Source of the DNA: an uncultured Pseudomonadales bacterium
Lineage (GTDB): Bacteria; Pseudomonadota; Gammaproteobacteria; Pseudomonadales; Azotimanducaceae
Assembly (NCBI GenBank): GCA_943787425.1
Contig: CALSMJ010000003.1
Span: 186,001 to 250,000, forward strand
Length of the DNA stretch: 64,000 bases
Direction of reading: 5' to 3'
The position numbers and the translations under genes were made by a program. Shown here one piece after another: positions 1-9,164 of this stretch. Each line of letters opens with the position of its first letter. Within the stretch, counting starts at the first letter, position 1. The notes beneath the pieces are model-generated. The model was not told the origin of the DNA, did no database searches, and saw only the letters and a list, made by a program, of their open reading frames with translations.

Positions 1-959
1 GGCTCCGCGACGCCGATGGCATAAGAGACTTGGATTTCGCAACGATCGGCAATGCCGGCTGCAACAAGATTCTTCGCAACATAACGCCCCGCATAGGTCG
101 CACTGCGATCGACTTTTGACGGATCCTTGCCTGAAAAAGCGCCGCCGCCATGCCGAGCCATGCCGCCATAAGTGTCAACAATAATCTTCCTGCCAGTCAA
201 TCCGCAATCGCCAACCGGGCCACCAATGACGAAATTACCGGTGGGATTGATAAAATACTTCGTATCGTTTGATAACCAGTTGGCGGGCAACACGGGCTTG
301 ATGATCTCTTCCATAACCGCTTCTTGTAGATCTTTCAGGCTGATATTGGGGTCGTGTTGGGTGGATAACACAACGGCCTCAATGCCTTGTGCGACACCGT
401 TTTGGTCATATCGAAAGGTTACCTGACTCTTTGCGTCCGGTCGTAGGAATTTCAGTTGACCATTCTTCCGAAGTTCTGCTTGCTTCCTCATAAGCAAGTG
501 CGCATAAGTAATTGGCGCCGGCATTAAAACGTCGGTCTCATTGCTAGCGAAGCCAAACATGATGCCTTGATCGCCCGCACCTTGTTCGTGGTCATCAAAC
601 TCATCAACCCCCATAGCAATGTCGGGTGATTGTTTGCCGAGCGCATTGAGGACAGCACACGAGGCGCCATCAAAACCAACATCAGAACTATCGTAACCAA
701 TATCAAGAATGGTTTGCCGAGCAACTTGCTCGTAATCTATTTCAGCGCTGGTTGTGATTTCTCCAGCAAGGAGAACCATGCCCGTTTTGACAAGTGTTTC
801 ACAGGCAACTCGCGCATTAGGGTCAATTGCGATAATCGCGTCTAAAATGGCATCAGAAATCTGATCGCAAACTTTATCCGGGTGTCCTTCTGAGACCGAT
901 TCTGAGGTGAAGACACTGCTTTGATTCATGATGTTGTCTCGCAAAACTTGATTCGCCAT
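1..959 (-). CDS. metK: S-adenosylmethionine synthetase, C-terminus cut off by window start
   Basis: Makes S-adenosylmethionine from methionine and ATP in the cytoplasm. The minus-strand frame reads through to base 1, so the C-terminal part is outside the window. The N-terminus carries the family block [21 protein letters not shown], including the His and Lys of the ATP/methionine site, and GGGAF-type and DAHGGT-like segments follow. The ATG at 959 has AGGT just upstream; a second in-frame ATG at 929 gives [11 protein letters not shown], closer to the usual N-terminal length, so the start is uncertain by ten codons. It is divergent from tkt across a gap of about 160 bases, in which I see no SAM riboswitch. 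Identity is clear. Confidence 0.95.
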   Translation of the reverse strand, partial: MANQVLRDNIMNQSSVFTSESVSEGHPDKVCDQISDAILDAIIAIDPNARVACETLVKTGMVLLAGEITTSAEIDYEQVARQTILDIGYDSSDVGFDGASCAVLNALGKQSPDIAMGVDEFDDHEQGAGDQGIMFGFASNETDVLMPAPITYAHLLMRKQAELRKNGQLKFLRPDAKSQVTFRYDQNGVAQGIEAVVLSTQHDPNISLKDLQEAVMEEIIKPVLPANWLSNDTKYFINPTGNFVIGGPVGDCGLTGRKIIVDTYGGMARHGGGAFSGKDPSKVDRSATYAGRYVAKNLVAAGIADRCEIQVSYAIGVAE

Positions 960-1117
960 GTTACCTATTTCGTTTCACCACGACCACTCGCTGCGGGTGA
1001 GTTGATTTGATGACCCTCAGCCAGAATTTTAATGCAGATGGTTAAAAACCAAGTAACGAGTATTTGTACAGTCTGGGTCCTGTGCGACAATGGGGTTTTC
1101 CCCAAAAAAGGTCCGCT

Positions 1118-3127
1118 ATGAGCACATCAAGAGCGCGCGCTAATGCCATTCGAGCACTCGCAATGGACGCGGTTCAAGCCGCAAAATCAGGTCATCCGGG
1201 CGCGCCTATGGGCATGGCTGATATGGCCGAAGTGCTGTGGGGACAATTCTTAAAGCACAACCCGGGCAATCCCCATTGGTGGAATCGAGACCGATTTGTG
1301 CTCTCCAACGGCCACGGGTCCATGTTGATTTATAGCTTGCTGCACTTAACCGGCTATGACGTCAGTCTTGAGGACTTAAAAGCGTTTCGTCAACTTGGCT
1401 CAAAAACGCCAGGGCATCCCGAACTCGGTTATACGCCCGGCGTTGAGACCACCACTGGCCCGCTGGGGCAGGGACTGGCCAATGCTGTGGGGTTGGCGTT
1501 GGCGGAGAAATCGCTAGCAAGCACCTTTAACCGGGTGGGTGCGGATGGCCAAACCCTCGACATCATTGATCATCATACCTACGTTTTCGCGGGCGATGGT
1601 TGTTTGATGGAGGGGGTTTCTCATGAAGCCTGCTCGTTGGCTGGCACCCTCGGTTTGGGCAAACTCATTTGTTTGTATGATGACAATGGCATCTCGATTG
1701 ATGGTCCCGTTACCGGCTGGTTCACCGATGACACCGCTGCCCGATTTGAAGCCTATGGCTGGCAAGTGATTCGCGCGGTGGACGGTCATGACGCAGACGC
1801 CGTCCGCCAAGCCCTTCGTGCGGCAAAAGCCAATCTGGCGCAGCCGACCCTGATCTGTTGTAAAACAACCATTGGCTTCGGATCGCCCAACAAGGGTGGC
1901 ACCGCGGGCAGTCATGGGTCGCCCTTGGGTGACGATGAGATTGCATTGACCCGAGCGTCGCTCGATTGGCCGCATGCACCCTTCGTCATTCCGGACGCGA
2001 TCAAGAAGGATTGGGATGCCCGTGAGCGCGGGTCGGCCGCAGAAGCCGCCTGGCAGCAAACCTTTTCGGCCTATACCGAGGCGCATCCTGAATTAGCCCA
2101 AGATTTAACGCGCCGGATGCAAGGCGAATTGCCCGCGATCTGGCCCGAGGCGATGGCAACGCTGCGGCGTGACGCCCAAGCGGCCGGCAAAGTACTGGCC
2201 AGCCGGCAAGCTTCTGGCGAAGTCATTGCCCAGCTTTCGGCGCTATTACCCGAACTGCTTGGCGGGTCTGCTGATTTATCGGGATCGAATAATACCCACT
2301 GGCCTGCGGCTGCGCCGATCACCGCCGAGGACGCCAGCGGGAACTATGTTTATTACGGTGTGCGCGAATTTGGTATGACCGCGATCGCCAATGGCTTGGC
2401 CCTGCACGGGGGGCTGGTGCCTTTTACCGGAACCTTTTTGATGTTTATGGAATATGCCCGCAACGCGGTGCGGATGTCGGCCTTGATGGGGCTGCAGAAT
2501 ATTCACGTGTATACCCATGACAGTATTGGACAAGGTGAAGATGGCCCGACGCATCAGCCTGTTGAACAACTGACCAATTTGCGAACAACGCCTAACCTGC
2601 AAGTGTGGCGTCCCTGTGACACGGTCGAGACGGTGAGCGCTTGGCAAGCGGCGATTGAGCGTCGAGCGGGTCCAACGGCGCTTGTGTTCTCGAGACAGAA
2701 TCTCGCGCACCAAGATCGAGATGTCGAGCAGCTCAACGCGATTGATCAAGGCGGTTACATCTTATTTGAGCCAGCCTCGACGCCTGTCGCCATTCTGATT
2801 GCAACGGGTTCAGAAGTTGAAATTGCGCGTCAAGCCGCACTGACCTTAACGGCGGATGGTCAGCCGACGCGGTTGGTGTCGATGCCGTGCGCCGAAGTGT
2901 TTGCCGTGCAATCTGAAGGCTATCAGCAGCAGGTGTTGCCAAAAGACCTTCGCGCTCGCGTGGCGGTTGAAGCAGGCCATGGTGACTACTGGCGTAAATG
3001 GGTGGGCCTTGACGGTGCGGTGGTGAGTTTAGATCGGTTTGGTGAGTCTGGTCCTGGCCCCGATGTACTCGCTCATTTTGGTTTTAGCGCCGAGCATATT
3101 GTGGCGACGGTCAAGGACTTGCTTTGA
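1118..3127 (+). CDS. tkt: transketolase
   Basis: Thiamine-diphosphate enzyme that moves two-carbon ketol units between pentose and other sugar phosphates in the non-oxidative pentose phosphate pathway (and in the Calvin cycle where present). The product is 669 residues, the usual length. It has the N-terminal block with GHPGAPMG, the TPP/metal motif [12 protein letters not shown], and a central pyrimidine domain with [10 protein letters not shown] and the conserved [14 protein letters not shown] loop. The ATG at 1118 is chosen because AAGG lies seven bases upstream and the protein then starts [18 protein letters not shown], as in homologues; an upstream in-frame start adds unconserved residues. 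It is the first gene of tkt-pgk-fba, with one base between its stop and the pgk start. Confidence 0.97.
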   Translation: MSTSRARANAIRALAMDAVQAAKSGHPGAPMGMADMAEVLWGQFLKHNPGNPHWWNRDRFVLSNGHGSMLIYSLLHLTGYDVSLEDLKAFRQLGSKTPGHPELGYTPGVETTTGPLGQGLANAVGLALAEKSLASTFNRVGADGQTLDIIDHHTYVFAGDGCLMEGVSHEACSLAGTLGLGKLICLYDDNGISIDGPVTGWFTDDTAARFEAYGWQVIRAVDGHDADAVRQALRAAKANLAQPTLICCKTTIGFGSPNKGGTAGSHGSPLGDDEIALTRASLDWPHAPFVIPDAIKKDWDARERGSAAEAAWQQTFSAYTEAHPELAQDLTRRMQGELPAIWPEAMATLRRDAQAAGKVLASRQASGEVIAQLSALLPELLGGSADLSGSNNTHWPAAAPITAEDASGNYVYYGVREFGMTAIANGLALHGGLVPFTGTFLMFMEYARNAVRMSALMGLQNIHVYTHDSIGQGEDGPTHQPVEQLTNLRTTPNLQVWRPCDTVETVSAWQAAIERRAGPTALVFSRQNLAHQDRDVEQLNAIDQGGYILFEPASTPVAILIATGSEVEIARQAALTLTADGQPTRLVSMPCAEVFAVQSEGYQQQVLPKDLRARVAVEAGHGDYWRKWVGLDGAVVSLDRFGESGPGPDVLAHFGFSAEHIVATVKDLL

Positions 3128-3128
3128 T

Positions 3129-4334
3129 ATGGGGTTGCCGAGCCTTTTAGATTTCGAAATCTCCGGAAAGCGACTGCTCATCCGTCAGGACTTAAATGTG
3201 CCGATGAAGGATGGGCGGGTGACCAGCGATGCGCGCATTCGAGCAGCCCTACCAACCTTGCAGTATGCCCTGGCGCAAGGCGCCCAGGTGATTGTCATGT
3301 CGCACTTGGGGCGTCCGAGCGAAGGCGTTGCCTTAGCGGATCAGCCTGAGGTCAGTTTGGCGCCGGTGGCGCGCGTGCTGGAACAACTTCTCGGACAACC
3401 GGTCGCGGTGGTTGATCATTATTTGGAGGGTTTGCCCGCCTCGGAAGCGAAGGTGGTATTGCTCGAAAATATTCGGATCAATGTTGGCGAAAAAGCCAAT
3501 GATGCAGGGTTGGCGAAACAATTGGGCGCTTTGTGCGATATTTTTGTGATGGACGCTTTCGGCACCGCGCATCGCGCCCAGGCGTCAACCGCGGGTGTTG
3601 CGCAATATGCGCCTTTTGTCTGTGTTGGGCCGTTGCTGGCGGCCGAGTTGTCGGCCTTGTCGAAGGCGCTCGAGCAGCCCAAGGCGCCAGTGGTGGCCAT
3701 TGTTGGGGGCAGTAAAGTCTCAACCAAGCTTGAAGTGCTTGAGGCGCTCAGCCAAAAAGTCGACACTTTGATTGTCGGCGGCGGGATTGCCAACACGTTT
3801 ATAGCCGCTGCTGGATTTGATGTTGGCCGGTCTTTGTATGAGCCCGGGTTGGTTGACGCGGCAAAGCGCATCCGCGAACGGGTTCACGTGCCCGAGGTCA
3901 TTGATGTTGTTGTGAGTGATCAATTGCGGGCCGATGCGCATGCCGTGGTAAAGCCGGTTGCGGGCGTTACCGAAACAGACATGATCTTGGATGTCGGGCC
4001 GCAGACGATGGCCGCCTTGTTGCCGATACTTCAAGGCGCGGCGACCATTATCTGGAATGGACCACTGGGCGTGTTTGAGTTTGAAGCCTTTGCGGGCGGC
4101 ACCCGCGCCCTGACTGAGGCGATTGCAGCCAGTCCTGCCTTTTCATTGGCCGGTGGCGGCGATACTTTGGCCGCCATTGATGCCTTTGGGGCAGCTGAGC
4201 ACATCAGTTATATCTCAACCGGGGGTGGCGCCTTTCTCGAATTTGTAGAGGGCAAGACCCTGCCCGCCATCGCCGCACTTGAAGCGAGAGTCCGGCGAGA
4301 CCAATTGGGCAACCATCCGTCAGAACAGGAGTAA
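3129..4334 (+). CDS. pgk: phosphoglycerate kinase
   Basis: Glycolytic and gluconeogenic enzyme that transfers phosphate between 1,3-bisphosphoglycerate and ADP. It has 401 residues. The N-domain shows the substrate-binding segment [21 protein letters not shown] and HLGRP. The C-domain has the nucleotide-binding GGSKVSTK and the late glycine-rich [13 protein letters not shown]. The start follows the tkt stop by one base and gives an N-terminus aligned with other Pgk proteins, so translational coupling to tkt is likely. In many gammaproteobacteria epd or gapA sits between tkt and pgk; no dehydrogenase gene is here. Confidence 0.97.
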   Translation: MGLPSLLDFEISGKRLLIRQDLNVPMKDGRVTSDARIRAALPTLQYALAQGAQVIVMSHLGRPSEGVALADQPEVSLAPVARVLEQLLGQPVAVVDHYLEGLPASEAKVVLLENIRINVGEKANDAGLAKQLGALCDIFVMDAFGTAHRAQASTAGVAQYAPFVCVGPLLAAELSALSKALEQPKAPVVAIVGGSKVSTKLEVLEALSQKVDTLIVGGGIANTFIAAAGFDVGRSLYEPGLVDAAKRIRERVHVPEVIDVVVSDQLRADAHAVVKPVAGVTETDMILDVGPQTMAALLPILQGAATIIWNGPLGVFEFEAFAGGTRALTEAIAASPAFSLAGGGDTLAAIDAFGAAEHISYISTGGGAFLEFVEGKTLPAIAALEARVRRDQLGNHPSEQE

Positions 4335-4338
4335 AGCA

Positions 4339-5376
4339 ATGGCTTTAGTGAGCATGCGGCAACTATTGGATCACGCAGCAGAACATGGGTATGGCGTGCC
4401 AGCATTTAATGTGAATAACCTGGAACAGATGCGCGCAATTATGGAAAGCGCGGATGAAACCGATAGCCCAGTGATCGTGCAGGCCTCGGCGGGGGCAAGG
4501 AAGTATGCGGGCAGTAACTTTTTACGGCATTTGATTTTGGCCGCAATTGAGGAATTTCCGCATATCCCCGTGGTGATGCACCAGGATCACGGGGCCTCAC
4601 CGGCGGCGTGCCAGCGCTCAATCCAGCTGGGGTTTTCATCGGTGATGATGGATGGCTCGCTTTTGGAAGATCAAAAAACGCCCGCAAGTTATGAATACAA
4701 TGTTTCGGTGACGCAACAGACCGTTGCGATGGCCCATGCGTGCGGGGTAACGGTTGAAGGAGAACTCGGCTGTCTGGGTTCGCTTGAAACTGGTGAGGCC
4801 GGGGAGGAAGACGGCGTTGGCGCCAGCGGCACCCTGTCGATGGCGCAAATGTTAACGGATCCAGACCAAGCCGCCGATTTTATTCAACAAACCGATTGCG
4901 ATGCCCTGGCGATTGCCATTGGCACGAGTCATGGCGCTTATAAGTTTTCTCGTCCGCCAACGGGCGACATTTTAGCGATCGAGCGGATTAAAGCGATCCA
5001 TCAAAAGATCCCAAATACGCATTTGGTCATGCATGGCTCTTCCAGCGTGCCTCAGGCATGGTTGAAGGTGATTAACGCTTTTGGGGGCGAGATCCCGGAG
5101 ACCTATGGTGTGCCCGTTTCTGAGATTCAGGAAGGGATTCGCCATGGCGTTCGTAAGATCAATATCGACACCGACCTGCGGCTCGCGTCAACCGGTGCGA
5201 TCCGGCAATTTTTAGCAGAACATCCGGCCGAATTCGATCCGAGGAAATATTTGGCCGCATCGATGGTCGCGATGAAGGCGATTGTCACAGCGCGGTACGA
5301 GGATTTTGGCACCGCGGGGAATGCCTCTAAAATCAAGCCAATCTCGCTTGAAGCCATGGCCAGTCATTACGCCTAG
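4339..5376 (+). CDS. fba: class II fructose-bisphosphate aldolase, Calvin-cycle subtype
   Basis: Zinc-dependent aldolase that cleaves or forms fructose-1,6-bisphosphate. It has 345 residues. The N-terminus [19 protein letters not shown] and the block [12 protein letters not shown] are characteristic of the subtype found in Calvin-cycle and many marine bacteria. HQDHG at residues 81-85 supplies the catalytic Asp83 and zinc ligand His84; further ligands lie in GTSHGAYKF and MHGSSS. A good Shine-Dalgarno (AGGAG at 4326-4330) precedes the ATG, four bases after the pgk stop. The subtype name does not prove CO2 fixation: no RuBisCO or phosphoribulokinase is in the window. Confidence 0.96.
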   Translation: MALVSMRQLLDHAAEHGYGVPAFNVNNLEQMRAIMESADETDSPVIVQASAGARKYAGSNFLRHLILAAIEEFPHIPVVMHQDHGASPAACQRSIQLGFSSVMMDGSLLEDQKTPASYEYNVSVTQQTVAMAHACGVTVEGELGCLGSLETGEAGEEDGVGASGTLSMAQMLTDPDQAADFIQQTDCDALAIAIGTSHGAYKFSRPPTGDILAIERIKAIHQKIPNTHLVMHGSSSVPQAWLKVINAFGGEIPETYGVPVSEIQEGIRHGVRKINIDTDLRLASTGAIRQFLAEHPAEFDPRKYLAASMVAMKAIVTARYEDFGTAGNASKIKPISLEAMASHYA

Positions 5377-5394
5377 TGCGGCCGCGCTGTGGTG

Positions 5395-5438
5395 ACGCCC
5401 TAGGCGCGCAGAACGGCGCGCGTCAAGGATGAGGGCGT
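5395..5438. other. GC-rich nested hairpin between convergent fba and rpiA
   Basis: Outer arms ACGCCCT (5395-5401) and AGGGCGT (5432-5438) are perfectly complementary. They enclose inner arms GCGCGC at 5404-5409 and 5416-5421. The element lies in the 87-base gap between the tail-to-tail genes fba and rpiA, a natural place for a bidirectional terminator, but no T-tract follows on either strand, so an intrinsic terminator is not demonstrated. Confidence 0.35.
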
Positions 5439-5463
5439 GACGCGTTGGGAAAAGGCCGGAGCG

Positions 5464-6147
5464 TTAGGCGTTGGTTCGCCGCGTCTGGGCCTGCACCTCG
5501 CCATTGATATCCATTAATAGAATATCGGCGCCTCGCTTGGCGAACAGGCCGTTGGTCACGACGCCGGCGATCTGATTAATCTGCGATTCCAAATGAGCCG
5601 GGTCTGTGATGTCGAGATCGTGTACATCGATTATGTCGTTGCCATTATCGGTTCGGGTATTTTCCCGCAGCACAGGCGTGCCGCCCAGGCCGACCAACTG
5701 TCGCGCGACCAATGAACGCGCCATTGGAATCACTTCGATGGGCAGGGGGAAGGCGCCGAGCCGCTCGACCCACTTGCTGCTGTCGGCAATGCACACGAAT
5801 TGATCAGCCGCGCTGGCCACAATTTTCTCACGGGTTAAGGCTGCGCCGCCGCCTTTGATCATGCTGAATGCCGGATTAATTTCATCTGCGCCATCGACGT
5901 AGACCGCAAGCGACGTTACTTCGTTGAGCTCAACGACACGAATACCGTGGGATCGAAGTCGATCAGCGGAGGCAACTGAGCTTGCGACCGCGCCTGCAAA
6001 CCGGTGCTGAACGGCTGCCAGGGCATCAATAAAATGGTTCGCTGTGGAACCGGTTCCAACGCCGATATAGGCATCAGCCTGCAACCAGGGGTCAATATAC
6101 GCCGCCGCTTTGATCCCCAGGCGCCGTTTGATTTCATCTTGATTCAT
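5464..6147 (-). CDS. rpiA: ribose-5-phosphate isomerase A
   Basis: Interconverts ribose-5-phosphate and ribulose-5-phosphate in the pentose phosphate pathway, working in the same pathway as the convergent tkt. It has 227 residues. The RpiA signatures are all present: GVGTGSTA near the N-terminus (phosphate loop), YVDGADEI (catalytic Asp residues) and [12 protein letters not shown] (catalytic Glu and Lys). The ATG at 6147 gives [15 protein letters not shown], which aligns with family N-termini; the ribosome-binding site in front is weak. It is separated from the upstream same-strand def by about 290 bases, so it probably has its own promoter. Confidence 0.95.
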   Translation of the reverse strand: MNQDEIKRRLGIKAAAYIDPWLQADAYIGVGTGSTANHFIDALAAVQHRFAGAVASSVASADRLRSHGIRVVELNEVTSLAVYVDGADEINPAFSMIKGGGAALTREKIVASAADQFVCIADSSKWVERLGAFPLPIEVIPMARSLVARQLVGLGGTPVLRENTRTDNGNDIIDVHDLDITDPAHLESQINQIAGVVTNGLFAKRGADILLMDINGEVQAQTRRTNA

Positions 6148-6438
6148 AATTCGAACCCCGGTCACGGTTGGTTTAGGCTGAAGGAGCAGGTTACCTGATC
6201 TGAGCCGCCCCAAGGAAGCACCCGCCGCTCAGCTTGCGATGACGGCCGCCGTCTTTGGGTTGTATGGGGCGACGCGGGTTCGCTGCCGGTCCAATGGGTA
6301 AAAGGTTAATCGTTTGTGGACCGTGGGGCGCGCCCTCATAATTCACCCTGCTGCTGATTCTCATTTAGGGTAAGCCGGCTTTCTAAGCGACGATCAGAGT
6401 TGAAGCCTGGGCACAGGCTTGCGACCGACGTGATGGGA
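6148..6438. other. intergenic region upstream of rpiA, no gene recognised
   Basis: About 290 bases between def and rpiA, both on the minus strand. Short reading frames crossing it show no family motif. Visible structures are an 11-base palindrome CAGGTTACCTG at 6187-6197, operator-like and close to the rpiA start; a GGGCGCGCCC palindrome near 6327; and a 7-bp stem AAGCCTG/CAGGCTT at 6403-6420 just past the def stop. The last has no T-run on the minus strand. The region probably holds the rpiA promoter, but I cannot place one with confidence. Confidence 0.4.
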
Positions 6439-6981
6439 TTAATCCTGCGCGCTGAGGTGGAACTGCTCAAATTCTGCTTCAAACGACAGCAGAGTCGGAT
6501 CTTCAATATGGTCGATATAGAGTTTGCCGATAAGATGATCGAACTCGTGTTGAACAACGGTTGCAGCAAAGCCTTCAAAGCAGCGTTGCTGGACACAACC
6601 GTCTGCATCCAAATAGTCTACCTGGATAGACTGAGGCCGATTGACGAACCCGCGTAAGCCGGGCACGGACAAGCAGCCTTCCCAATAGCCTTTTGCTTCT
6701 GGGTTTAAAACCGTCACCCGAGGATTCACAAAAACACTGAATTCGACTGCGCCCAAATCTCCATAGCGCGAGGGGCCCTCGTCGATTTCGATGATCGCGA
6801 CCTGGACCATTTCGTTTATTTGCGGCGCGGCTAAGCCAATGCCACCAGCAGCGTGCAGGGTGTCACGCATATCTTGAATCAAGTCGCGAAAGCGATCGGA
6901 ATGAATGTCCTGTTCCGGGAAGGGCGTCGCAAGGGTTCGCAGACTTGGATGGCCCATGCGGATAATGTTTCTGATGGTCAT
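6439..6981 (-). CDS. def: peptide deformylase
   Basis: Metalloenzyme removing the formyl group from the initiator Met of nascent proteins. It has 180 residues. All three family motifs are intact: GIGLAAPQ (motif 1), EGCLS (motif 2, metal-ligand Cys) and QHEFDHLIG (motif 3, two metal-ligand His and catalytic Glu). The ATG at 6981 is preceded by GGAG at good spacing. It is not paired with fmt as the usual housekeeping copy is; it follows the formyl-folate enzyme gene fau by 32 bases, so the two may be co-transcribed. Whether another def exists elsewhere cannot be seen. Confidence 0.93.
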   Translation of the reverse strand: MTIRNIIRMGHPSLRTLATPFPEQDIHSDRFRDLIQDMRDTLHAAGGIGLAAPQINEMVQVAIIEIDEGPSRYGDLGAVEFSVFVNPRVTVLNPEAKGYWEGCLSVPGLRGFVNRPQSIQVDYLDADGCVQQRCFEGFAATVVQHEFDHLIGKLYIDHIEDPTLLSFEAEFEQFHLSAQD

Positions 6982-7013
6982 AGCAGCTCCAGAGGGTGCA
7001 CGGGCAAAAGCTT

Positions 7014-7673
7014 TCAAGGAAGGCTTTGCGTGATTTTCCCGGTTGTGGTCTGAAAGGTTTCTTCTGGTGTTAAAACATAGTCCAGCGGGATATCCCAAGG
7101 GTTGGTGGAAAACGAGCACTGCTGAAAGCCATGGGCGAGTCCGATTAAGATTGGGCGCTTGGGTTCGGTCAAACAATCCGCGAGCGTCCGGTCGTAGTAG
7201 CCGCCACCCATGCCCAATCGTGCGCCGGATTTGTTAAAGCCGACCAAGGGCATAAAGAGGGCATCATGTTGCAACAAAGGAACGTCACTCTGAGCGTCTC
7301 GGATGGGTTCCGGAATTTTGTAGCGATTTGGATGAAAGCGGGTGGTTGGGCCGATGCGAGAAAACGTTAAGGATGTCTCTGAGATAATGGGCAATGTGCA
7401 GGTGAGCCCAAGGACCAGCGCTTTTTGCAGGATGGGTAAGCCTGACAGCTCACCGTCGGTTGGCCAATAGGCCCCGAGCGTTCGAACCTTAAGACGCGCG
7501 ATCAGATATCCTGCGGCGTGTGCAACCAACGCTGCTGCCTGCTGTTGTGCGGCTGGGGATAAGCCTCGGCGCTGACTACGCAGGGTCTTTCGACTCACTT
7601 GAACCAAAGGGTCAAATCTCCTCATTGTCCCCGACGCATCAGGTCTCTCAGGCTGATCGGTCGTGATCGCCAT
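7014..7673 (-). CDS. fau: 5-formyltetrahydrofolate cyclo-ligase (YgfA/Fau)
   Basis: Converts 5-formyltetrahydrofolate to 5,10-methenyltetrahydrofolate using ATP, returning a storage folate to the one-carbon pool. The family core is present: an N-terminal RKTLRSQRRGLS ATP-binding segment, a middle YWPTDGELS region, and the diagnostic GMGGGYYDRTL loop near the C-terminus, followed by WDIPLDYVLTP. The ATG at 7673 lacks a clear Shine-Dalgarno; the in-frame ATG at 7625 has GGGGA just upstream and starts MRRFDPLVQVSRK, so the true protein may be 16 residues shorter. It lies directly downstream of the 6S RNA gene, the classical arrangement. Confidence 0.93.
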   Translation of the reverse strand: MAITTDQPERPDASGTMRRFDPLVQVSRKTLRSQRRGLSPAAQQQAAALVAHAAGYLIARLKVRTLGAYWPTDGELSGLPILQKALVLGLTCTLPIISETSLTFSRIGPTTRFHPNRYKIPEPIRDAQSDVPLLQHDALFMPLVGFNKSGARLGMGGGYYDRTLADCLTEPKRPILIGLAHGFQQCSFSTNPWDIPLDYVLTPEETFQTTTGKITQSLP

Positions 7674-7689
7674 GATTTCGCGCGAATGG

Positions 7690-7868
7690 ATGACGCCCCA
7701 AGTTGCCGCTGTCTGAAAGGCCCTTGAACCCTGCGGTTCAAGACGGTGGTCTCCAACGACCCAAAGGCTCCCCGCAAAACGGATATGCGCACAAGACTCG
7801 AAAAAAGACCCCCTAGCGGTCGCTTAAAGGGTCGAGGACATATCGACTGGCAAACAACCCAGGGCGCA
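7690..7868 (-). ncRNA. ssrS: 6S RNA
   Basis: Small RNA that binds the sigma70 RNA polymerase holoenzyme by mimicking an open promoter. The gene sits between zapA and fau, its conserved location in gammaproteobacteria. On the minus strand the 3' half contains a TTGAACC...GGTTCAAGGG hairpin (plus coordinates about 7723-7742) followed by CAGACAGCGGCAACTTGGGG, closely resembling the E. coli 6S 3' region. The 5' segment GCGCCCTGGGTT pairs along its whole length, with G-U pairs, to AACTTGGGGCGT near the 3' end, forming the closing stem. The predicted length is about 179 nt (E. coli 184). Both ends are estimated from the promoter and the closing stem. Confidence 0.88.
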
Positions 7869-7874
7869 CTGCAC

Positions 7875-7883
7875 AGTATAACA
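7875..7883 (-). promoter_or_regulatory. extended -10 promoter of 6S RNA
   Basis: On the minus strand TGTTATACT gives a TG-N extended -10 hexamer (TATACT, 7880-7875) about seven bases before the predicted 6S RNA 5' end. No good -35 hexamer is seen at 16-18 bases upstream, which fits an extended -10 promoter. Confidence 0.6.
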
Positions 7884-7924
7884 GTCTCGTGGCGAAAGGC
7901 GCGACGGATTGCGCGGCGATAGGG

Positions 7925-8245
7925 TTAAAGATCGCTGGACTTTAGCGTCTGGATCAAGGCGTCAACGCGTTGCTCGCTGTGTTGAAGCACTTCATGATGA
8001 TCGACAAGCGATAGCCGAGCGTGCTGATGTTCTCGATCGACGGATAAAAAGTCGTTTGTAATGTTCAATGCGGCCATGACGGCAAGACGGTCTAAACCGA
8101 GCACGCTGCCCGACTTCTTGATCTCCCGCATCTTTTGATCCAGATAGAAAGCCGAGTCTCTGAGCGCTTGAACCTCATCGGCTGGGCAGCTGACTTGGTA
8201 GTCTTTATCAAAAATAGAAACGGTAATGGTTTCAGACGTCGCCAT
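7925..8245 (-). CDS. zapA: cell division protein ZapA
   Basis: FtsZ-ring associated protein that bundles FtsZ protofilaments at midcell. It has 106 residues with the typical layout: an N-terminal beta-rich head (ITVSIFDKDYQVSCPADE), then the ALRDSAFYLDQKMREIK and LDRLAVMAALNIT helices, then a C-terminal coiled coil. It starts one base after the stop of the upstream 65-codon gene, so the two are co-translated, and 6S RNA follows it. Together with the ZapB-like neighbour it suggests a small divisome-accessory operon. Confidence 0.92.
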   Translation of the reverse strand: MATSETITVSIFDKDYQVSCPADEVQALRDSAFYLDQKMREIKKSGSVLGLDRLAVMAALNITNDFLSVDREHQHARLSLVDHHEVLQHSEQRVDALIQTLKSSDL

Positions 8246-8246
8246 C

Positions 8247-8444
8247 TTAGTCTTGCTCCAGCGATTTGAGTCGGAGAATCATGCCCTCGACTTTGCTTTT
8301 AACGGCTACGTTGCGTTCAAGAAGCTGCGCCCGTTCCTGGCTGAGGCGTTGATTGTCTGAACTGAGTTGTTGTTGCTTTAAAAGCAACGCCTCGCAGAGT
8401 TGGGTCAGTTCGTCGAGTTTGGTTTCCAGGTCAGTCGGGCTCAA
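8247..8444 (-). CDS. short coiled-coil protein, TIGR02449 / ZapB-like
   Basis: A 65-residue protein, almost entirely heptad-like helix rich in Leu, Gln and Glu (DLETKLDELTQLCEALLLK onward). Size, coiled-coil character and position immediately before zapA match the TIGR02449 family of the Pseudomonas-type ygfB-TIGR02449-zapA-ssrS-fau cluster; a role with ZapA at the Z-ring is inferred, not shown. The start is a TTG at 8444, chosen because AAGGAG sits six bases upstream, a sigma70-like promoter lies beyond it, and the length then equals the family length. Longer upstream in-frame starts would run through that promoter. Confidence 0.8.
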   Translation of the reverse strand: MSPTDLETKLDELTQLCEALLLKQQQLSSDNQRLSQERAQLLERNVAVKSKVEGMILRLKSLEQD

Positions 8445-8468
8445 GATCGGCTCCTTAGCGAAGGGGTT

Positions 8469-8498
8469 AATATATAGGGTGGCTGGGACCAAGGTCAA
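8469..8498 (-). promoter_or_regulatory. sigma70-like promoter of the zapB-like/zapA operon
   Basis: Minus strand: TTGACC (8498-8493) and an AT-rich -10 region TATATATT, readable as TATATA at 16 bases spacing or TATATT at 18. It lies about 25 bases before the AAGGAG ribosome-binding site of the TTG-started gene and within the divergent gap to ygfB. Confidence 0.65.
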
Positions 8499-8584
8499 TT
8501 CAAAGCCGGTAGTGCGCGGCTTGTACCTCGCCTGGACCGGGACTTTCTCATACAATAGCGTCGCCTTCATAAGGACATGCATCG

Positions 8585-9118
8585 GTGACTGATTCTATTA
8601 CAGCGCTATTAAAAGCCGCAGGCAGTGATTGCGGGCCGGCAGAATTTCATGGCCAAATTGTGGCGCATGCCGCGCTGGCTGATCGCGGCCAACGAAAGCT
8701 TCCGCAACAGATCGTCGCTGACTGGCTCGCGGTGAGCGCCGTCAGCCAAGATTTGATGGCGGTAACCGCTGAGCTGCATCAGGCGGCTATTGAAAGTTTA
8801 GAAGAATTTTCGGACTTTAATTTGACCTTGCTCTTACCGGACGACAATGCGCCAATGGATGAACGGTTTTCGGAACTGACCTGTTGGTGTAGTGGATTTT
8901 TGCATGGCCTCGGTTTGGCGCAACATGCCGAGGGCTTGTTGGCGCAGCCCGATATTCGAGAAATGCTCGAGGATCTTGCTGCAATCGCTCGGTCTTTGGC
9001 CCCAGTTCCAGATTCCGAAGATAATGAGAGCGACTTTATGGAGATCCTTGAATATATTCGCGTGGTGGTTTTGACGATCGCAATCGATTCAGAACCCAGT
9101 CCAATCAGGCCCGCATAG
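8585..9118 (+). CDS. ygfB: UPF0149 family protein YgfB
   Basis: All-helical protein of 177 residues in the UPF0149/YecA-YgfB family. The conserved segments CGPAEFHG near the N-terminus, the mid-protein LLLPDD-DERFSELTCWCSGFLHGLG and the late DFMEILEYIRVVVL are visible. No enzymatic motif is seen; in Pseudomonas YgfB has been linked to control of ampDh3/beta-lactam tolerance, but transferring that role here would be inference. The start is GTG at 8585 with AAGGA nine bases upstream. It diverges from the zapA operon and probably leads into ubiI, as in the ygfB-pepP-ubiH-ubiI order of relatives; pepP and ubiH are absent from this spot. Confidence 0.88.
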   Translation: MTDSITALLKAAGSDCGPAEFHGQIVAHAALADRGQRKLPQQIVADWLAVSAVSQDLMAVTAELHQAAIESLEEFSDFNLTLLLPDDNAPMDERFSELTCWCSGFLHGLGLAQHAEGLLAQPDIREMLEDLAAIARSLAPVPDSEDNESDFMEILEYIRVVVLTIAIDSEPSPIRPA

Positions 9119-9164
9119 CATGAAGACGTCTTTATGAGCTGCCCAGTTTTTCAGGAGCCTGATC

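Noticed and set aside
960-1117. SAM riboswitch between metK and tkt
   Set aside because: The 158-base divergent gap shows no kink-turn or conserved SAM-aptamer pattern on the minus strand.
1514-2086. 190-codon antisense reading frame inside tkt
   Set aside because: It mirrors the tkt codon pattern, has no ribosome-binding site or known motif, and tkt is certain on the other strand. The same applies to the other long antisense frames, for example inside pgk (3419-3871), gcvPB (13621-14163), hflX (48830-49408) and hflK (50788-51261).
6403-6420. Intrinsic terminator of def (AAGCCTG/CAGGCTT stem)
   Set aside because: The stem is perfect but only seven pairs long and is not followed by a T-run on the minus strand.
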